From Cyanobacteria bacterium UBA8803 (GTDB lineage Bacteria; Cyanobacteriota; Cyanobacteriia; Cyanobacteriales; Coleofasciculaceae), in assembly GCA_003505715.1 (NCBI GenBank), contig DNXU01000124.1, forward strand, positions 18,185 through 36,141: a stretch of 17,957 bases of DNA, written 5' to 3'. Shown in pieces: positions 1-7,287 of the stretch. The notes under the pieces are model-generated. The model ran no database searches and had not been told where the DNA came from. It worked only from the letters and a program-made list of their open reading frames with translations. Each line of letters opens with the position of its first letter. Within the stretch, counting starts at the first letter, position 1. The position numbers were made by a program, and so were the translations under genes.

Positions 1-1
1 A

Positions 2-43
2 TCACCAATCACCCATCACCAATCACCAATTACCAACAACTAA
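2..43 (-). repeat. Heptamer (STRR-type) array at the 3' end of the VOC gene
   Basis: Read on the minus strand, the sequence at and after the stop of the VOC gene divides exactly into six 7-mers: TTAGTTG, TTGGTAA, TTGGTGA, TTGGTGA, TGGGTGA, TTGGTGA. The TAG stop codon (40-42) lies inside the first heptamer. The array runs off the left edge of the window. Degenerate heptamers of this kind are known in cyanobacteria as short tandemly repeated repetitive (STRR) sequences; their function is not established. Confidence 0.85.
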
Positions 44-402
44 CTTTGGCTCAATTCAATAATATTACCATCTGGGTCTTGAGTAAACAGAGCGGGTCTA
101 CCAGAGGCACTCATTTGGAGCGCACAGTTATGATCTAGTAACTGGGTTTTGGCCTCGTCCAAGTTAGCAACTGAGAAAGCAACATGGGGATTGCGACCCC
201 ATTTTTCTAAGTTTTGGAGATGGGGGGCAGTATTGGGGTCAACTATGAGGTGGATTTGGAACTCGCCCACCTGATACCAGGCACCGGGGTATTTGAATGA
301 GCGCTCTACTTTAGATAAACCTAGAACATTGCCATAGAAATGCTCTGCTTTTTCCAGATCAGATACGAGAACGGCAGTATGGAGACATTGGGTAATTTGC
401 AT
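40..402 (-). CDS. VOC family protein (glyoxalase/bleomycin-resistance fold)
   Basis: This is a 120-residue protein of the vicinal-oxygen-chelate superfamily. It shows two beta-alpha-beta-beta-beta modules: the first opens with LHTAVLVSDLEKAEHFYGNVLGL and the second with NPHVAFSVANLDEA. It ends with DPDGNIIEL, the usual metal-site strand. Likely metal ligands are H8, H51, H73 and E116, so an active metalloenzyme or thiol/aldehyde-handling protein is plausible, but the substrate cannot be read from the sequence. Length is typical of a single-domain VOC protein. The ATG lies 2 bp beyond the TAG stop of glcF, so the gene is probably co-transcribed with glcE-glcF. A role in scavenging reactive aldehydes beside glycolate oxidation is only a guess from context. 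No strong Shine-Dalgarno sequence is visible. Confidence 0.9.
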   Translation of the reverse strand: MQITQCLHTAVLVSDLEKAEHFYGNVLGLSKVERSFKYPGAWYQVGEFQIHLIVDPNTAPHLQNLEKWGRNPHVAFSVANLDEAKTQLLDHNCALQMSASGRPALFTQDPDGNIIELSQS

Positions 403-404
403 GG

Positions 405-1820
405 CTATTTGTCTAACTTCACTCCGCGAATCGAATAATCTAATAACTCCATCGGATGCATCAGCCTAATGTCCTTGCCCTTCAAACTCAAATGCTTCTT
501 AATCTGCAAAGAACAGCCCGGATTCGATGATGCAATTAAATTCGCTCCCGTATTGAGTAAATTCTCTACCTTTTGCTGTCCCAACTCATCTGCTACGTCA
601 GGTTGAAGCATATTGTAAACTCCCGCACTTCCGCAACATAATGCTGCATCACTCGGTTCCCGCAATGTCACTCCCGGAATTTGCCGTAACAACTGACGCG
701 GTTGCAGAGAAATTTTTTGTCCGTGTAAGAGGTGACACGCATCTTGGTACACCATGGTTAGAGGTTCATCCGCTAACGGTGAAAACTTAGCTGTTAGCCC
801 CACTTCTGCCAAGAACTCTTGCACATCTTTTACCTTAGCGGCAAACTCCTTGGCTTTTTCCCGATACTCCGGGTCATCCTCCAAAATATGCTCGTACTCC
901 TTCAGAGTATGACCGCAGCCAGCAGCATTAATAATTACTGCATCCACACCCGTTCCTGCAAAACTATCAATCATCTGCCGTGCCAAGGCTTGGGCTTGCT
1001 GGGTTTGCCCCTGATGTTCTGGCAGTGCGGCACAACAACCTTGAGTTTTAGGAATTACCACTTCACAGCCATTTGCTGTTAAAACCCGCACGGTTGCCTC
1101 ATTCACTGGTGAGAAGAACAACCGCTGCACGCAGCCCAAAATCACCCCAACTCGGTAGCGCTTTTCTCCTTGGGCGGGTATTACATCTGGCAAATTATCT
1201 CGAAAAGCATCTAGAGTAATTTGGGGCAGAATTGACTCCATTGCTGCCAAGCGGGGAAATACTTTCTTGAGCAATCCTGTAGATCGCACCAGCGTCTGAA
1301 AGCCCAATTTTTGATAGAGGTAGAGAGGAACTAGGAAAGCACGCAGGCGTCCGGGGTAAGGGAATAAATTAAAAATCAGATATCTGATCGAGCGGTCGGC
1401 TAAAGTGCGAGGTTGATTGCGTTCTACTTGATGCCGAGTTGCCGAAATAAGTTTGTCATACTGAACCCCAGAGGGACAAGTCGTGACACAAGCAAGACAT
1501 CCCAAACAAGAATCAAAATGTTGAGTTGTTCCTTCCGCTAAAGGTGCCTCTCCTTTGTTAATCGCATTCATTAAATAAATTCGACCCCTAGGAGAATCCA
1601 TCTCCTTACCAATTACTCGGTAACTGGGGCAAGTGGAGAGGCAAAACCCGCAGTGAACGCAGGTATCGATCAGTTCCTGCTTGGGGGGTTTCTGGGTATC
1701 AAAACCGGGCATGGGACTTTGAGAGTCCGGTTCTTCAATTTCCGTTAATGATGTTGCTGTACTCTCCCTTACTGATTCAGGTGTAGGAAATTTTAGATTG
1801 GCAGTTGATGAAGTTGGCAT
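405..1820 (-). CDS. glcF: Glycolate dehydrogenase iron-sulfur subunit GlcF
   Basis: GlcF is the electron-transfer subunit of glycolate dehydrogenase, which oxidises photorespiratory glycolate to glyoxylate. From the ATG at 1820 it has 471 residues. Two 4Fe-4S motifs are visible: C54-x2-C57-x2-C60-x3-C64-P, and C105-x2-C108-x2-C111-x3-C115-P. They are followed by two cysteine-rich CCG domains (GCC at 261-263, DACH at 360-363, CCG at 395-397, and C436). The frame stays open upstream to a TTG at 2006, but those 62 extra codons are a heptamer array translating as Pro/Thr/Asn/Gln repeats. I therefore place the start at 1820, where conserved GlcF-like sequence begins soon after. The ATG is preceded directly by CAACAACAACT, with no Shine-Dalgarno. 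The partner glcE lies 225 bp upstream; glcD is not in the window. Confidence 0.93.
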   Translation of the reverse strand: MPTSSTANLKFPTPESVRESTATSLTEIEEPDSQSPMPGFDTQKPPKQELIDTCVHCGFCLSTCPSYRVIGKEMDSPRGRIYLMNAINKGEAPLAEGTTQHFDSCLGCLACVTTCPSGVQYDKLISATRHQVERNQPRTLADRSIRYLIFNLFPYPGRLRAFLVPLYLYQKLGFQTLVRSTGLLKKVFPRLAAMESILPQITLDAFRDNLPDVIPAQGEKRYRVGVILGCVQRLFFSPVNEATVRVLTANGCEVVIPKTQGCCAALPEHQGQTQQAQALARQMIDSFAGTGVDAVIINAAGCGHTLKEYEHILEDDPEYREKAKEFAAKVKDVQEFLAEVGLTAKFSPLADEPLTMVYQDACHLLHGQKISLQPRQLLRQIPGVTLREPSDAALCCGSAGVYNMLQPDVADELGQQKVENLLNTGANLIASSNPGCSLQIKKHLSLKGKDIRLMHPMELLDYSIRGVKLDK

Positions 1821-2020
1821 AGTTGTTGTTGGTTGTTGGTTGTTGGTTGTTTGTTGTTGGTTGTTTGTTGTTGGTTGTTGGCAAAAATTATGCACTTTTA
1901 CTTTAACGAGGATACACATAATAGGCGGGTAATTGTTAACTGTTGATTGGTAATCGGCAATTGGCAATTGGTTCTGAGCCATTCGGTTGTTATTCTCCAT
2001 TACCAATTACCCATTACCAA
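1821..2020. repeat. Opposed heptamer arrays in the glcE-glcF spacer
   Basis: The spacer holds two oppositely oriented arrays. At 1993-2020, read on the minus strand (the glcE sense), the heptamers are TTGGTAA, TGGGTAA, TTGGTAA and TGGAGAA. They start 25 bases after the glcE stop. At 1829-1877, read on the plus strand, there are seven heptamers (TTGGTTG three times, then TTTGTTG and TTGGTTG alternating), ending 8 bp before the glcF ATG. Between them, 1940-1975 holds further degenerate units (TTGATTGGTAATCGG and AATTGGCAATTGG). The opposed orientation lets the transcript fold: GGTAATTGG against CCAATTGCC, and TTGGTAA against TTACCAA. Confidence 0.8.
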
Positions 2021-2045
2021 AAAAGTCTCAATATATAGCAAGTGT

Positions 2046-3356
2046 TTAGATGACAAATCGATACGGGCTTAAAATATTTTTGGGGTCGAATTTTTCTTTA
2101 ATTCCTCGCATAATATTCAGCGCGTTTCCGGTGTATCCCCACATATCTAGTTGTTGCTTCCAGGCGATTGGTGCTTCTAAAACTGTCACAAAGCCTTTGT
2201 GGGCTTGGCAATGGTGGCGGAGTTCTAGCAGGGTTTCTGGCTTTACTTGGGCTAGGTCAAGGCGTAATCGCCCTAGTCCGCTCCCAACGTGAATGAACCC
2301 TAACCCAGTTTTAGAGGTTAGGGTATCGAGCTGAGTCAGGGTACTGACGGCAGTTAGAGGTAGTACCCCTATTTTGCAAGTAATTCCTGGCGACTGGGAG
2401 GGTGCCCAGATTTGTTTTGGTAATGATTCCCATAGATCGGCCTCGGCACGATCGCTATAGCTGCTACCTTTTAAACTAAGCTGCTGTCCAATTTCCAGCA
2501 GTCGGGAGGATTGCTCTTTAACCGACTCAACTATGCTTTGGAAACGCACCATTAAGCCCATACCCTGACCGACTCCTAAGGTTGCTACCATTTTGGTAGA
2601 TAAAAGATCGGCAGCAGTCGGAGTGAGGGCAGAGGCGAGTAAGTATTTCGTAACCGAGGCGATCGCATCTGTCTCTCCAGTTAGTATTACTGTTCCGGAT
2701 GCTTCCTGGACTGGATAAAGTCGCAATGTTACTTCTGTCAGAATTCCCAAGGTGCCATAAGAGCCAGTAAATAACTTCATCAAGTCGTAACCCGCCACAT
2801 TCTTCACCACCCGACCTCCGGCTTTAGCAATTTCTCCGTCACTGCGCACGAAGGAAATCCCCAGCAGCATATCCCGAACTCCCCCATACCGCTGACGCCA
2901 AGCTCCGCTATCTGCCGTGGCGATGATGCCTCCTAGGGTCGCGTCGTGAGAATAGGCGGGTTCTAAGGGGAGAAATTGGCCTGTCTTTAAGAGCATCGCT
3001 TGCAGGTCAGCTAATTTCATCCCAGCTTGAGCTGTTACGGTCAGGTCATCCACGGCATGATCGATGACACGATCGAGGCGTTGAGTGCTGATAACTAGGT
3101 CAACAGGCTTTCCGAGTCCTCCCCAACCCAATTTACTACCGCTACCGCAGGGGAGGACGCGCCAACCGTTTTGATAAGCGCAGGCCATCACCTGGGCGAG
3201 TTCTAACATAGAGCCAGGGTCAACCTTAGTGCTGGGCAACTGTTCTGGAATGATCGCTTTAGCAATTCGTTCTTGCCAATCCGGTGTCAAATTTTCCCAA
3301 TCCCAGATCCCAGAGTCGCCAACAATTGGTGCCAGTGCTTGGGCGATCGCATTCAT
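2046..3356 (-). CDS. glcE: Glycolate dehydrogenase FAD-binding subunit GlcE
   Basis: A 436-residue flavoprotein subunit of glycolate dehydrogenase, belonging to the FAD-binding type 4 (PCMH/VAO) family. The FAD-binding region includes PCGSGSKLGWGG at 69-80, the ATLGGIIATADSG segment at about 139-151, RYGGVRDMLLG at 156-166, and GGRVVKNVAGYDLMKLFTG at 180-198 followed by SYGTLGILTEVT. The length and the short C-terminal half match GlcE rather than the longer GlcD. The gene leads the minus-strand set glcE-glcF-VOC. The ATG at 3356 is followed by a HIP1 octamer encoding residues 2-4; upstream is only a weak AAGAG-like purine run. The TAA stop is followed after 25 bp by a heptamer array. It probably works with GlcF and a GlcD encoded elsewhere. 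Confidence 0.93.
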   Translation of the reverse strand: MNAIAQALAPIVGDSGIWDWENLTPDWQERIAKAIIPEQLPSTKVDPGSMLELAQVMACAYQNGWRVLPCGSGSKLGWGGLGKPVDLVISTQRLDRVIDHAVDDLTVTAQAGMKLADLQAMLLKTGQFLPLEPAYSHDATLGGIIATADSGAWRQRYGGVRDMLLGISFVRSDGEIAKAGGRVVKNVAGYDLMKLFTGSYGTLGILTEVTLRLYPVQEASGTVILTGETDAIASVTKYLLASALTPTAADLLSTKMVATLGVGQGMGLMVRFQSIVESVKEQSSRLLEIGQQLSLKGSSYSDRAEADLWESLPKQIWAPSQSPGITCKIGVLPLTAVSTLTQLDTLTSKTGLGFIHVGSGLGRLRLDLAQVKPETLLELRHHCQAHKGFVTVLEAPIAWKQQLDMWGYTGNALNIMRGIKEKFDPKNILSPYRFVI

Positions 3357-3636
3357 GCTTTTTTCTCTTTAATATCGTTAATAACGCTTTGCCTAGATGA
3401 ATCACAGAGGGTTGCGTCCCCCTTATACTGCTGTGAATTGAACCAAATCAGGGCTATTGGAAGCTCTCGCTAGACTACGATAGTGGTTAGTGGTGAGTAA
3501 TTGACAAATCCTCAAACGCTCTCCTGCCCAAATTTATCGATACAATTACAGTTTCTCCCCTTAAAATTGTCGCACTTAGGGAGAATTTCAGGGGATTATC
3601 AAGGTGTGTCTCACAAAGATTGGTTCATAGTCAGCA

Positions 3637-3663
3637 ATCCCCACCTGCAAGAGGGTAGGGGAT
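3637..3663. other. Hairpin with 9-bp stem and one bulge
   Basis: ATCCCCACC (3637-3645) pairs with GGT, a bulged A, and GGGGAT (3654-3663) around the 8-nt loop TGCAAGAG. There is no T-run after it on either strand within 20 bp, so it is not a classical terminator. It lies about 290 bp upstream of glcE and 400 bp upstream of the phytochrome gene. Confidence 0.4.
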
Positions 3664-3850
3664 AGTTACCTATTGACCCTAGTCCAAGAAGGCAGAAGTT
3701 AGCTATGCAGAAGGAAACAAAGGCTCTACAGTCAGCTTTTTATCCTTTTTCAACTGAATACTTATTTCCGCCGCACTGCACTAGATCGTAGGCGATCGCT
3801 TGAGCCTTCAATACACCCGAATCCTATGTCATCAGCGCTGTCAAGAATAA

Positions 3851-3913
3851 ACCCTGAATGATGAAGTCTATCAGGTTGCGCCCCAGGGTCTTGGTTCTAT
3901 ACCAAGACTTCAT
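3851..3913. other. Nested inverted repeats upstream of the phytochrome gene
   Basis: Three pairings overlap here. ACCCTG (3851-3856) can pair with CAGGGT (3884-3889). ATGAAGT (3861-3867) can pair with ACTTCAT (3907-3913). GTCTTGGT (3888-3895) can pair with ACCAAGAC (3901-3908) around the 5-nt loop TCTAT. The last is a strong local hairpin. Because the pairings overlap they are mutually exclusive, which is the geometry expected of a switching leader, but no known riboswitch class is recognisable. Confidence 0.4.
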
Positions 3914-3932
3914 GCCTCATATTTGGTTAGTT

Positions 3933-4022
3933 AAAACTTACGCACAGCCTGTATTAGTAGGGTGCGTAACGCGAAAGCTAACGCACCATTACCACTATAT
4001 ATGGTGCAGTTGCGTAAGTCCT
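3933..4022. mobile_element. Small palindromic MITE-like element
   Basis: The termini contain a perfect 9-bp inverted repeat, ACTTACGCA (3936-3944) and TGCGTAAGT (4011-4019). It extends imperfectly to AAAACTTACGCA against AGGACTTACGCA. The interior is almost entirely palindromic: GGTGCGT (3961-3967) with ACGCACC (3981-3987), and CACCAT (3984-3989) with ATGGTG (4001-4006). The element has no coding capacity and ends 43 bp before the phytochrome ATG. Ends of the AGGACTTACGCA type recur in cyanobacterial miniature elements as far as I recall; a genome search would settle copy number. No clear target-site duplication is visible. Confidence 0.6.
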
Positions 4023-4065
4023 ATGGGTATTTGTTTAGTCAATTTTGCCATTTGGAGTTCAGGGG

Positions 4066-6678
4066 ATGGCTTGTGAAAACCGTCAACAACCCGTTGAGCA
4101 AGGGTTAGATCGAGAAAGTTTGCTGAATCGGCTCACCACTCGCATTCGTCAGTCCCTAGAGCTAAAAGAAATTCTGACCACTACGGTACAAGAAATCCGT
4201 TCCTTCCTGGACATAGACCGGGTCAAAATTTACCGATTTAATCCCGATCGCACGGGAGCAGTGATTGCCGAGTCTATCCAAGGCGATCGCTTACCTACCC
4301 TACTCGGCTTAAGGTTTCCGGCAGAGGATATTCCGCCCCTAGCTCGGGAACTGTTTGTTAAAACCCGCCAGCAGGTAATTGTTGATGTAGCTGTCGGTCT
4401 CAAGACCATCAACCAATTAGACTGCCCAGAAACGGGCAAAACTTTGATCGCAAAAGACATTCGTCATTGTGCAGTTGAAGAGTGCCACCAAAGATATCTT
4501 GCTGCGATGGGGGTCTGTTGTTCTCTAGTGGTGCCCATTTTACATCGAACCCAGTTATGGGGATTATTAGTGGCTCATCACCAACAGTCGCGACATTTTG
4601 ACGAAGGAGAGTTGCAAATCGTCCAGTTGTTGGTAGATCAAGTATCGATTGCGATCGCTCAGTCCGATCTAATTAACCGAACTGGCATTCAGGCAGTTCA
4701 CGAGGCCAAGATCAAGCAAATCATTAGGTTACTCCACTCTGCCCTAATCCCAACAGAAATTCGACAAATGGTGCTAGAGGAAGTCATTGAAGCCTTAGAG
4801 GGTTCTGGAGGGAGACTCTATATCGCTGCTGAGCCTACAGGGCAGCCAGCTCAACTTTATACTGCTGGCGATCAGCCAAATTTACCTGGGCTGGAAGAAA
4901 CCGATTTGTGGCAAAGTCTAATGAACTCTAGTTACAATGTCTGTCCCCTGTCTGGTGAAGAGGCATCGTCTTTACAAACCTGGGAATTCAACTCCTCTGA
5001 TGCAGGTAGTTTTTGTGAAGGCAGTGGGGCAGTTTCCCATCTCTACACCATTGGCGACCTCTATCAGGAACCCTTCCTAGAGCCATTGGTTTCAGCGTTC
5101 TCAGATAGTAATATCCGCAGTCTGCTGATTGTACCCCTTCAGTATCATCAACAATATGTCGGCTGTTTAACCATCTTTCGTAGCGACAGCGAAATAGAAA
5201 TATTATGGGCAGGGCGACGCGATCGCGATGCCTTTAACCGAGAGGTGTGCATCTCCTTTGCTGTATGGCGAGAAGTAACTAATGAACCCCCACCACCTTG
5301 GACGCCTGAAGATATTAAGTTTGCCCAAGCCTTAGGTATTCATCTGTACATGACGATGATGCAGCAGCGAGTTGAAGATATGCTTCAACATCAGGCATCC
5401 CACGATAGTTTGACAGGTTTGCCCAACCGTCTGCTGTTTGACGAACGCCTTTCCCTAGCGCTAGCTCATACCCACCAATCAGGAGAAAGGCTAGCCGTAA
5501 TGTTTCTTGATTTGGATAGCTTTAAAATCGTTAACGATACCCTCGGCCATACTGTAGGCGATCGGTTGTTGAAAAATGTAGCTGTTCGCTTGACCAAATG
5601 CTTGCGTAGCGGAGATCTGCTGGCTCGTTGGGGTGGAGATGAATTTACCCTATTGCTCTCACCGATCGCTGATGCCCAAGAGGCAACCCAGATAGCGGCG
5701 GGCATTCTAGGCACCCTTAATGCACCGTTACGGGTTGAGAGCCAAGAACTATACATTAAAGCCAGTATCGGCATTGCTCTGGCTCCCTATGATGGAGAGG
5801 ATACCCAGACACTTTTGAAAAATGCGGATGCTGCTATGTACCGTGCCAAACAGAAAGGCCGCAATAATTACCAACTCTATACCTCGGCCATTGGCTCTAA
5901 GGCAAAAGAGCGACTCCAGCTAGAAAACAACCTTTATAAAGCCTTAGAACGCCAAGAGTTTCAATTACACTATCAGCCTCAAATTGACCTAACGACAGGA
6001 CAAATTGTTAGTATGGAGGCACTGATTCGATGGCACAGTCTTAAGTCAGAATTTATTTCGCCTAACCGATTTATTCCCTTGGCCGAAGAAATGGGGCTAA
6101 TTAGTTCTATTGGCGAATGGGTTCTCTGGACTGCTTGTATTCAAAATTGCCATTGGCAGGCTTTAGGATTGCCCCCAATTCGCATAGCTGTTAATCTTTC
6201 AGCACGTCAATTTCAGCAAAAAAACTTGGTGAACACGATCGCTAAAGTGTTAGAAACAACCCAGCTGCACCCCAGTTATCTCGAACTAGAAATTACCGAA
6301 AGCATCGCTATGCAAGATGTCCCTATGGCCATTGAATTGTTAAGGACATTGCGGAGCATGGGTATCCAAATCGCACTAGATGATTTTGGTACTGGTTTCT
6401 CATCCCTCTCCTGTTTAAAGCATTTTCCCTTAGACAAGCTCAAAATAGACCGCTCGTTTATCCGCGATTTAGGGACAGATAATGATGATGCAGCCATTAT
6501 CAAAGCTTTGGTCACTCTGGGGCATGGATTGAATTTAAAAGTAGTTGCTGAGGGGGTCGAAACAAAAACCCAATTAGCATTTCTGCGCTCCGTTAACTGC
6601 GATGGCGTACAGGGTTATCTACTAAGCCGTCCTTTACCTCCTCAAGAGGCTATGAATTTGCTAATTGGTAATTTGTGA
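4066..6678 (+). CDS. Knotless phytochrome (Cph2-like): GAF-PHY-GGDEF-EAL c-di-GMP enzyme
   Basis: An 870-residue predicted photoreceptor fused to both cyclic-di-GMP enzymes. The first GAF (about 20-200) has the phytochrome FPAEDIPP motif (D88) and C140-H141 in ECHQRYL, the expected bilin thioether site. The second GAF-like/PHY region (about 220-435) has the tongue motifs WAG (381-383) and WxE (401-403). The GGDEF domain has an intact GGDEF (523-527) and an inhibitory I-site RxxD (514-517). The EAL domain keeps E651, N710, E742, D772-D773, K793 and E829, so both activities may be retained. No N-terminal PAS is present, as in group II (Cph2) phytochromes, but the C-terminal GAF-GGDEF of Synechocystis Cph2 is absent. 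The tongue PRxSF reads VCISF. The first ATG is 4066, with GGAG 9 nt upstream; the open frame from TTG at 4045 is less likely. The last six residues and stop lie in a heptamer array. Confidence 0.88.
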   Translation: MACENRQQPVEQGLDRESLLNRLTTRIRQSLELKEILTTTVQEIRSFLDIDRVKIYRFNPDRTGAVIAESIQGDRLPTLLGLRFPAEDIPPLARELFVKTRQQVIVDVAVGLKTINQLDCPETGKTLIAKDIRHCAVEECHQRYLAAMGVCCSLVVPILHRTQLWGLLVAHHQQSRHFDEGELQIVQLLVDQVSIAIAQSDLINRTGIQAVHEAKIKQIIRLLHSALIPTEIRQMVLEEVIEALEGSGGRLYIAAEPTGQPAQLYTAGDQPNLPGLEETDLWQSLMNSSYNVCPLSGEEASSLQTWEFNSSDAGSFCEGSGAVSHLYTIGDLYQEPFLEPLVSAFSDSNIRSLLIVPLQYHQQYVGCLTIFRSDSEIEILWAGRRDRDAFNREVCISFAVWREVTNEPPPPWTPEDIKFAQALGIHLYMTMMQQRVEDMLQHQASHDSLTGLPNRLLFDERLSLALAHTHQSGERLAVMFLDLDSFKIVNDTLGHTVGDRLLKNVAVRLTKCLRSGDLLARWGGDEFTLLLSPIADAQEATQIAAGILGTLNAPLRVESQELYIKASIGIALAPYDGEDTQTLLKNADAAMYRAKQKGRNNYQLYTSAIGSKAKERLQLENNLYKALERQEFQLHYQPQIDLTTGQIVSMEALIRWHSLKSEFISPNRFIPLAEEMGLISSIGEWVLWTACIQNCHWQALGLPPIRIAVNLSARQFQQKNLVNTIAKVLETTQLHPSYLELEITESIAMQDVPMAIELLRTLRSMGIQIALDDFGTGFSSLSCLKHFPLDKLKIDRSFIRDLGTDNDDAAIIKALVTLGHGLNLKVVAEGVETKTQLAFLRSVNCDGVQGYLLSRPLPPQEAMNLLIGNL

Positions 6679-6699
6679 TTGTTGGTGGTTGGTTGTTAT
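6658..6699 (+). repeat. Heptamer array overlapping the phytochrome stop codon
   Basis: Six consecutive 7-mers: TTGCTAA, TTGGTAA, TTTGTGA, TTGTTGG, TGGTTGG, TTGTTAT. The first three lie inside the coding sequence and encode the terminal LLIGNL plus the TGA stop. The rest fill the 30-bp gap to the convergent Nudix gene. Confidence 0.75.
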
Positions 6700-6708
6700 T
6701 TTCAATTT

Positions 6709-7134
6709 TTAATGAGGCCGTAATCCGTAATGTCGGTAATGGTAGTAATCCCGTAAAATTTGGTCGTGGTCGAAGCACAGGTTCGTTGGTAAGTCCCAGA
6801 GGTGGAAAATTCCTACCTTTTTTGCATCATCAGCGGCTTGGGGTTCGCCGTTGGCGGTTGCTAGAAATACGACACTGATTGTATGCTGGCGAGGGTCGCG
6901 GTTAGGATTGGAATAGACATGAAACTGCTCAATGAGTTCAACCTGTAAGCTAATCTCTTCTCGAGCTTCTCGCACAGCTGCCGTTTCTACTGACTCGCCG
7001 TAATCCACAAAACCACCGGGAATTGCCCAGCCCAGGGGAGGGTTTTCCCGTTCAATCAAAATAATCGGTCGATGGGGGCGGTCTATTAATTCAATGATGA
7101 TATCGACAGTAGGTGCGGGATTGCGGTAGGTCAT
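6709..7134 (-). CDS. Nudix hydrolase
   Basis: A 141-residue Nudix-fold pyrophosphohydrolase. The Nudix box runs from G41 to L63: G-x5-E47-x7-R55-E-A-R-E59-E60-I-S-L. The catalytic REUxEE core is complete; the penultimate Gly of the consensus is Ser62. The preceding GWAIPGG and the following [16 protein letters not shown] are typical of small ADP-ribose or dinucleoside-polyphosphate Nudix enzymes, so metal-dependent cleavage of a nucleoside diphosphate-linked compound is likely. The exact substrate cannot be assigned. The start is the ATG at 7134. The gene is convergent with the phytochrome gene, the gap being heptamer repeats, and divergent from malQ across about 150 bp, which must hold both promoters. 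I see no functional link with either neighbour. Confidence 0.9.
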   Translation of the reverse strand: MTYRNPAPTVDIIIELIDRPHRPIILIERENPPLGWAIPGGFVDYGESVETAAVREAREEISLQVELIEQFHVYSNPNRDPRQHTISVVFLATANGEPQAADDAKKVGIFHLWDLPTNLCFDHDQILRDYYHYRHYGLRPH

Positions 7135-7287
7135 TGGCAGGATGGGGGATGAGGGAGGAATAGAAGGATCGAGAAGTTCAGTAGTTCAGATCGGAATTGA
7201 ATGTACATCGTACCTGACTTGGGGTTGATACTCAATCAGGCTGTACCATGCTAATGTCGATAGATTGGCTTGTTCTGTAAGTTCTTT

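Larger units (their letters stand above)
3357..4065. promoter_or_regulatory. Divergent intergenic region between glcE and the phytochrome gene
   Basis: This 709-bp stretch has no convincing gene; the small ORFs in it show no recognisable composition or family. It must carry the promoters of both flanking transcription units, but I cannot point to a convincing -35/-10 pair. It contains weak heptamer-like units near 3481-3505 (TAGTGGT twice), a hairpin at 3637-3663, a HIP1 site at 3792-3799, nested inverted repeats at 3851-3913, and the MITE-like palindrome at 3933-4022. Confidence 0.5.

Noticed and set aside
819..1082. Plus-strand 87-codon frame inside glcF
   Set aside because: A shadow frame opposite the conserved CCG domain of glcF, with no protein-family resemblance.
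1821..2006. N-terminal 62-codon extension of glcF as part of the annotated CDS
   Set aside because: It translates as low-complexity P/T/N/Q repeats from the heptamer array and starts with a TTG inside another array; the ATG at 1820 gives a normal GlcF. Kept only as a finding.
3858..4076. 72-codon open frame upstream of the phytochrome gene
   Set aside because: It runs through the palindromic element and overlaps the phytochrome start; no family signature and no plausible ribosome site.
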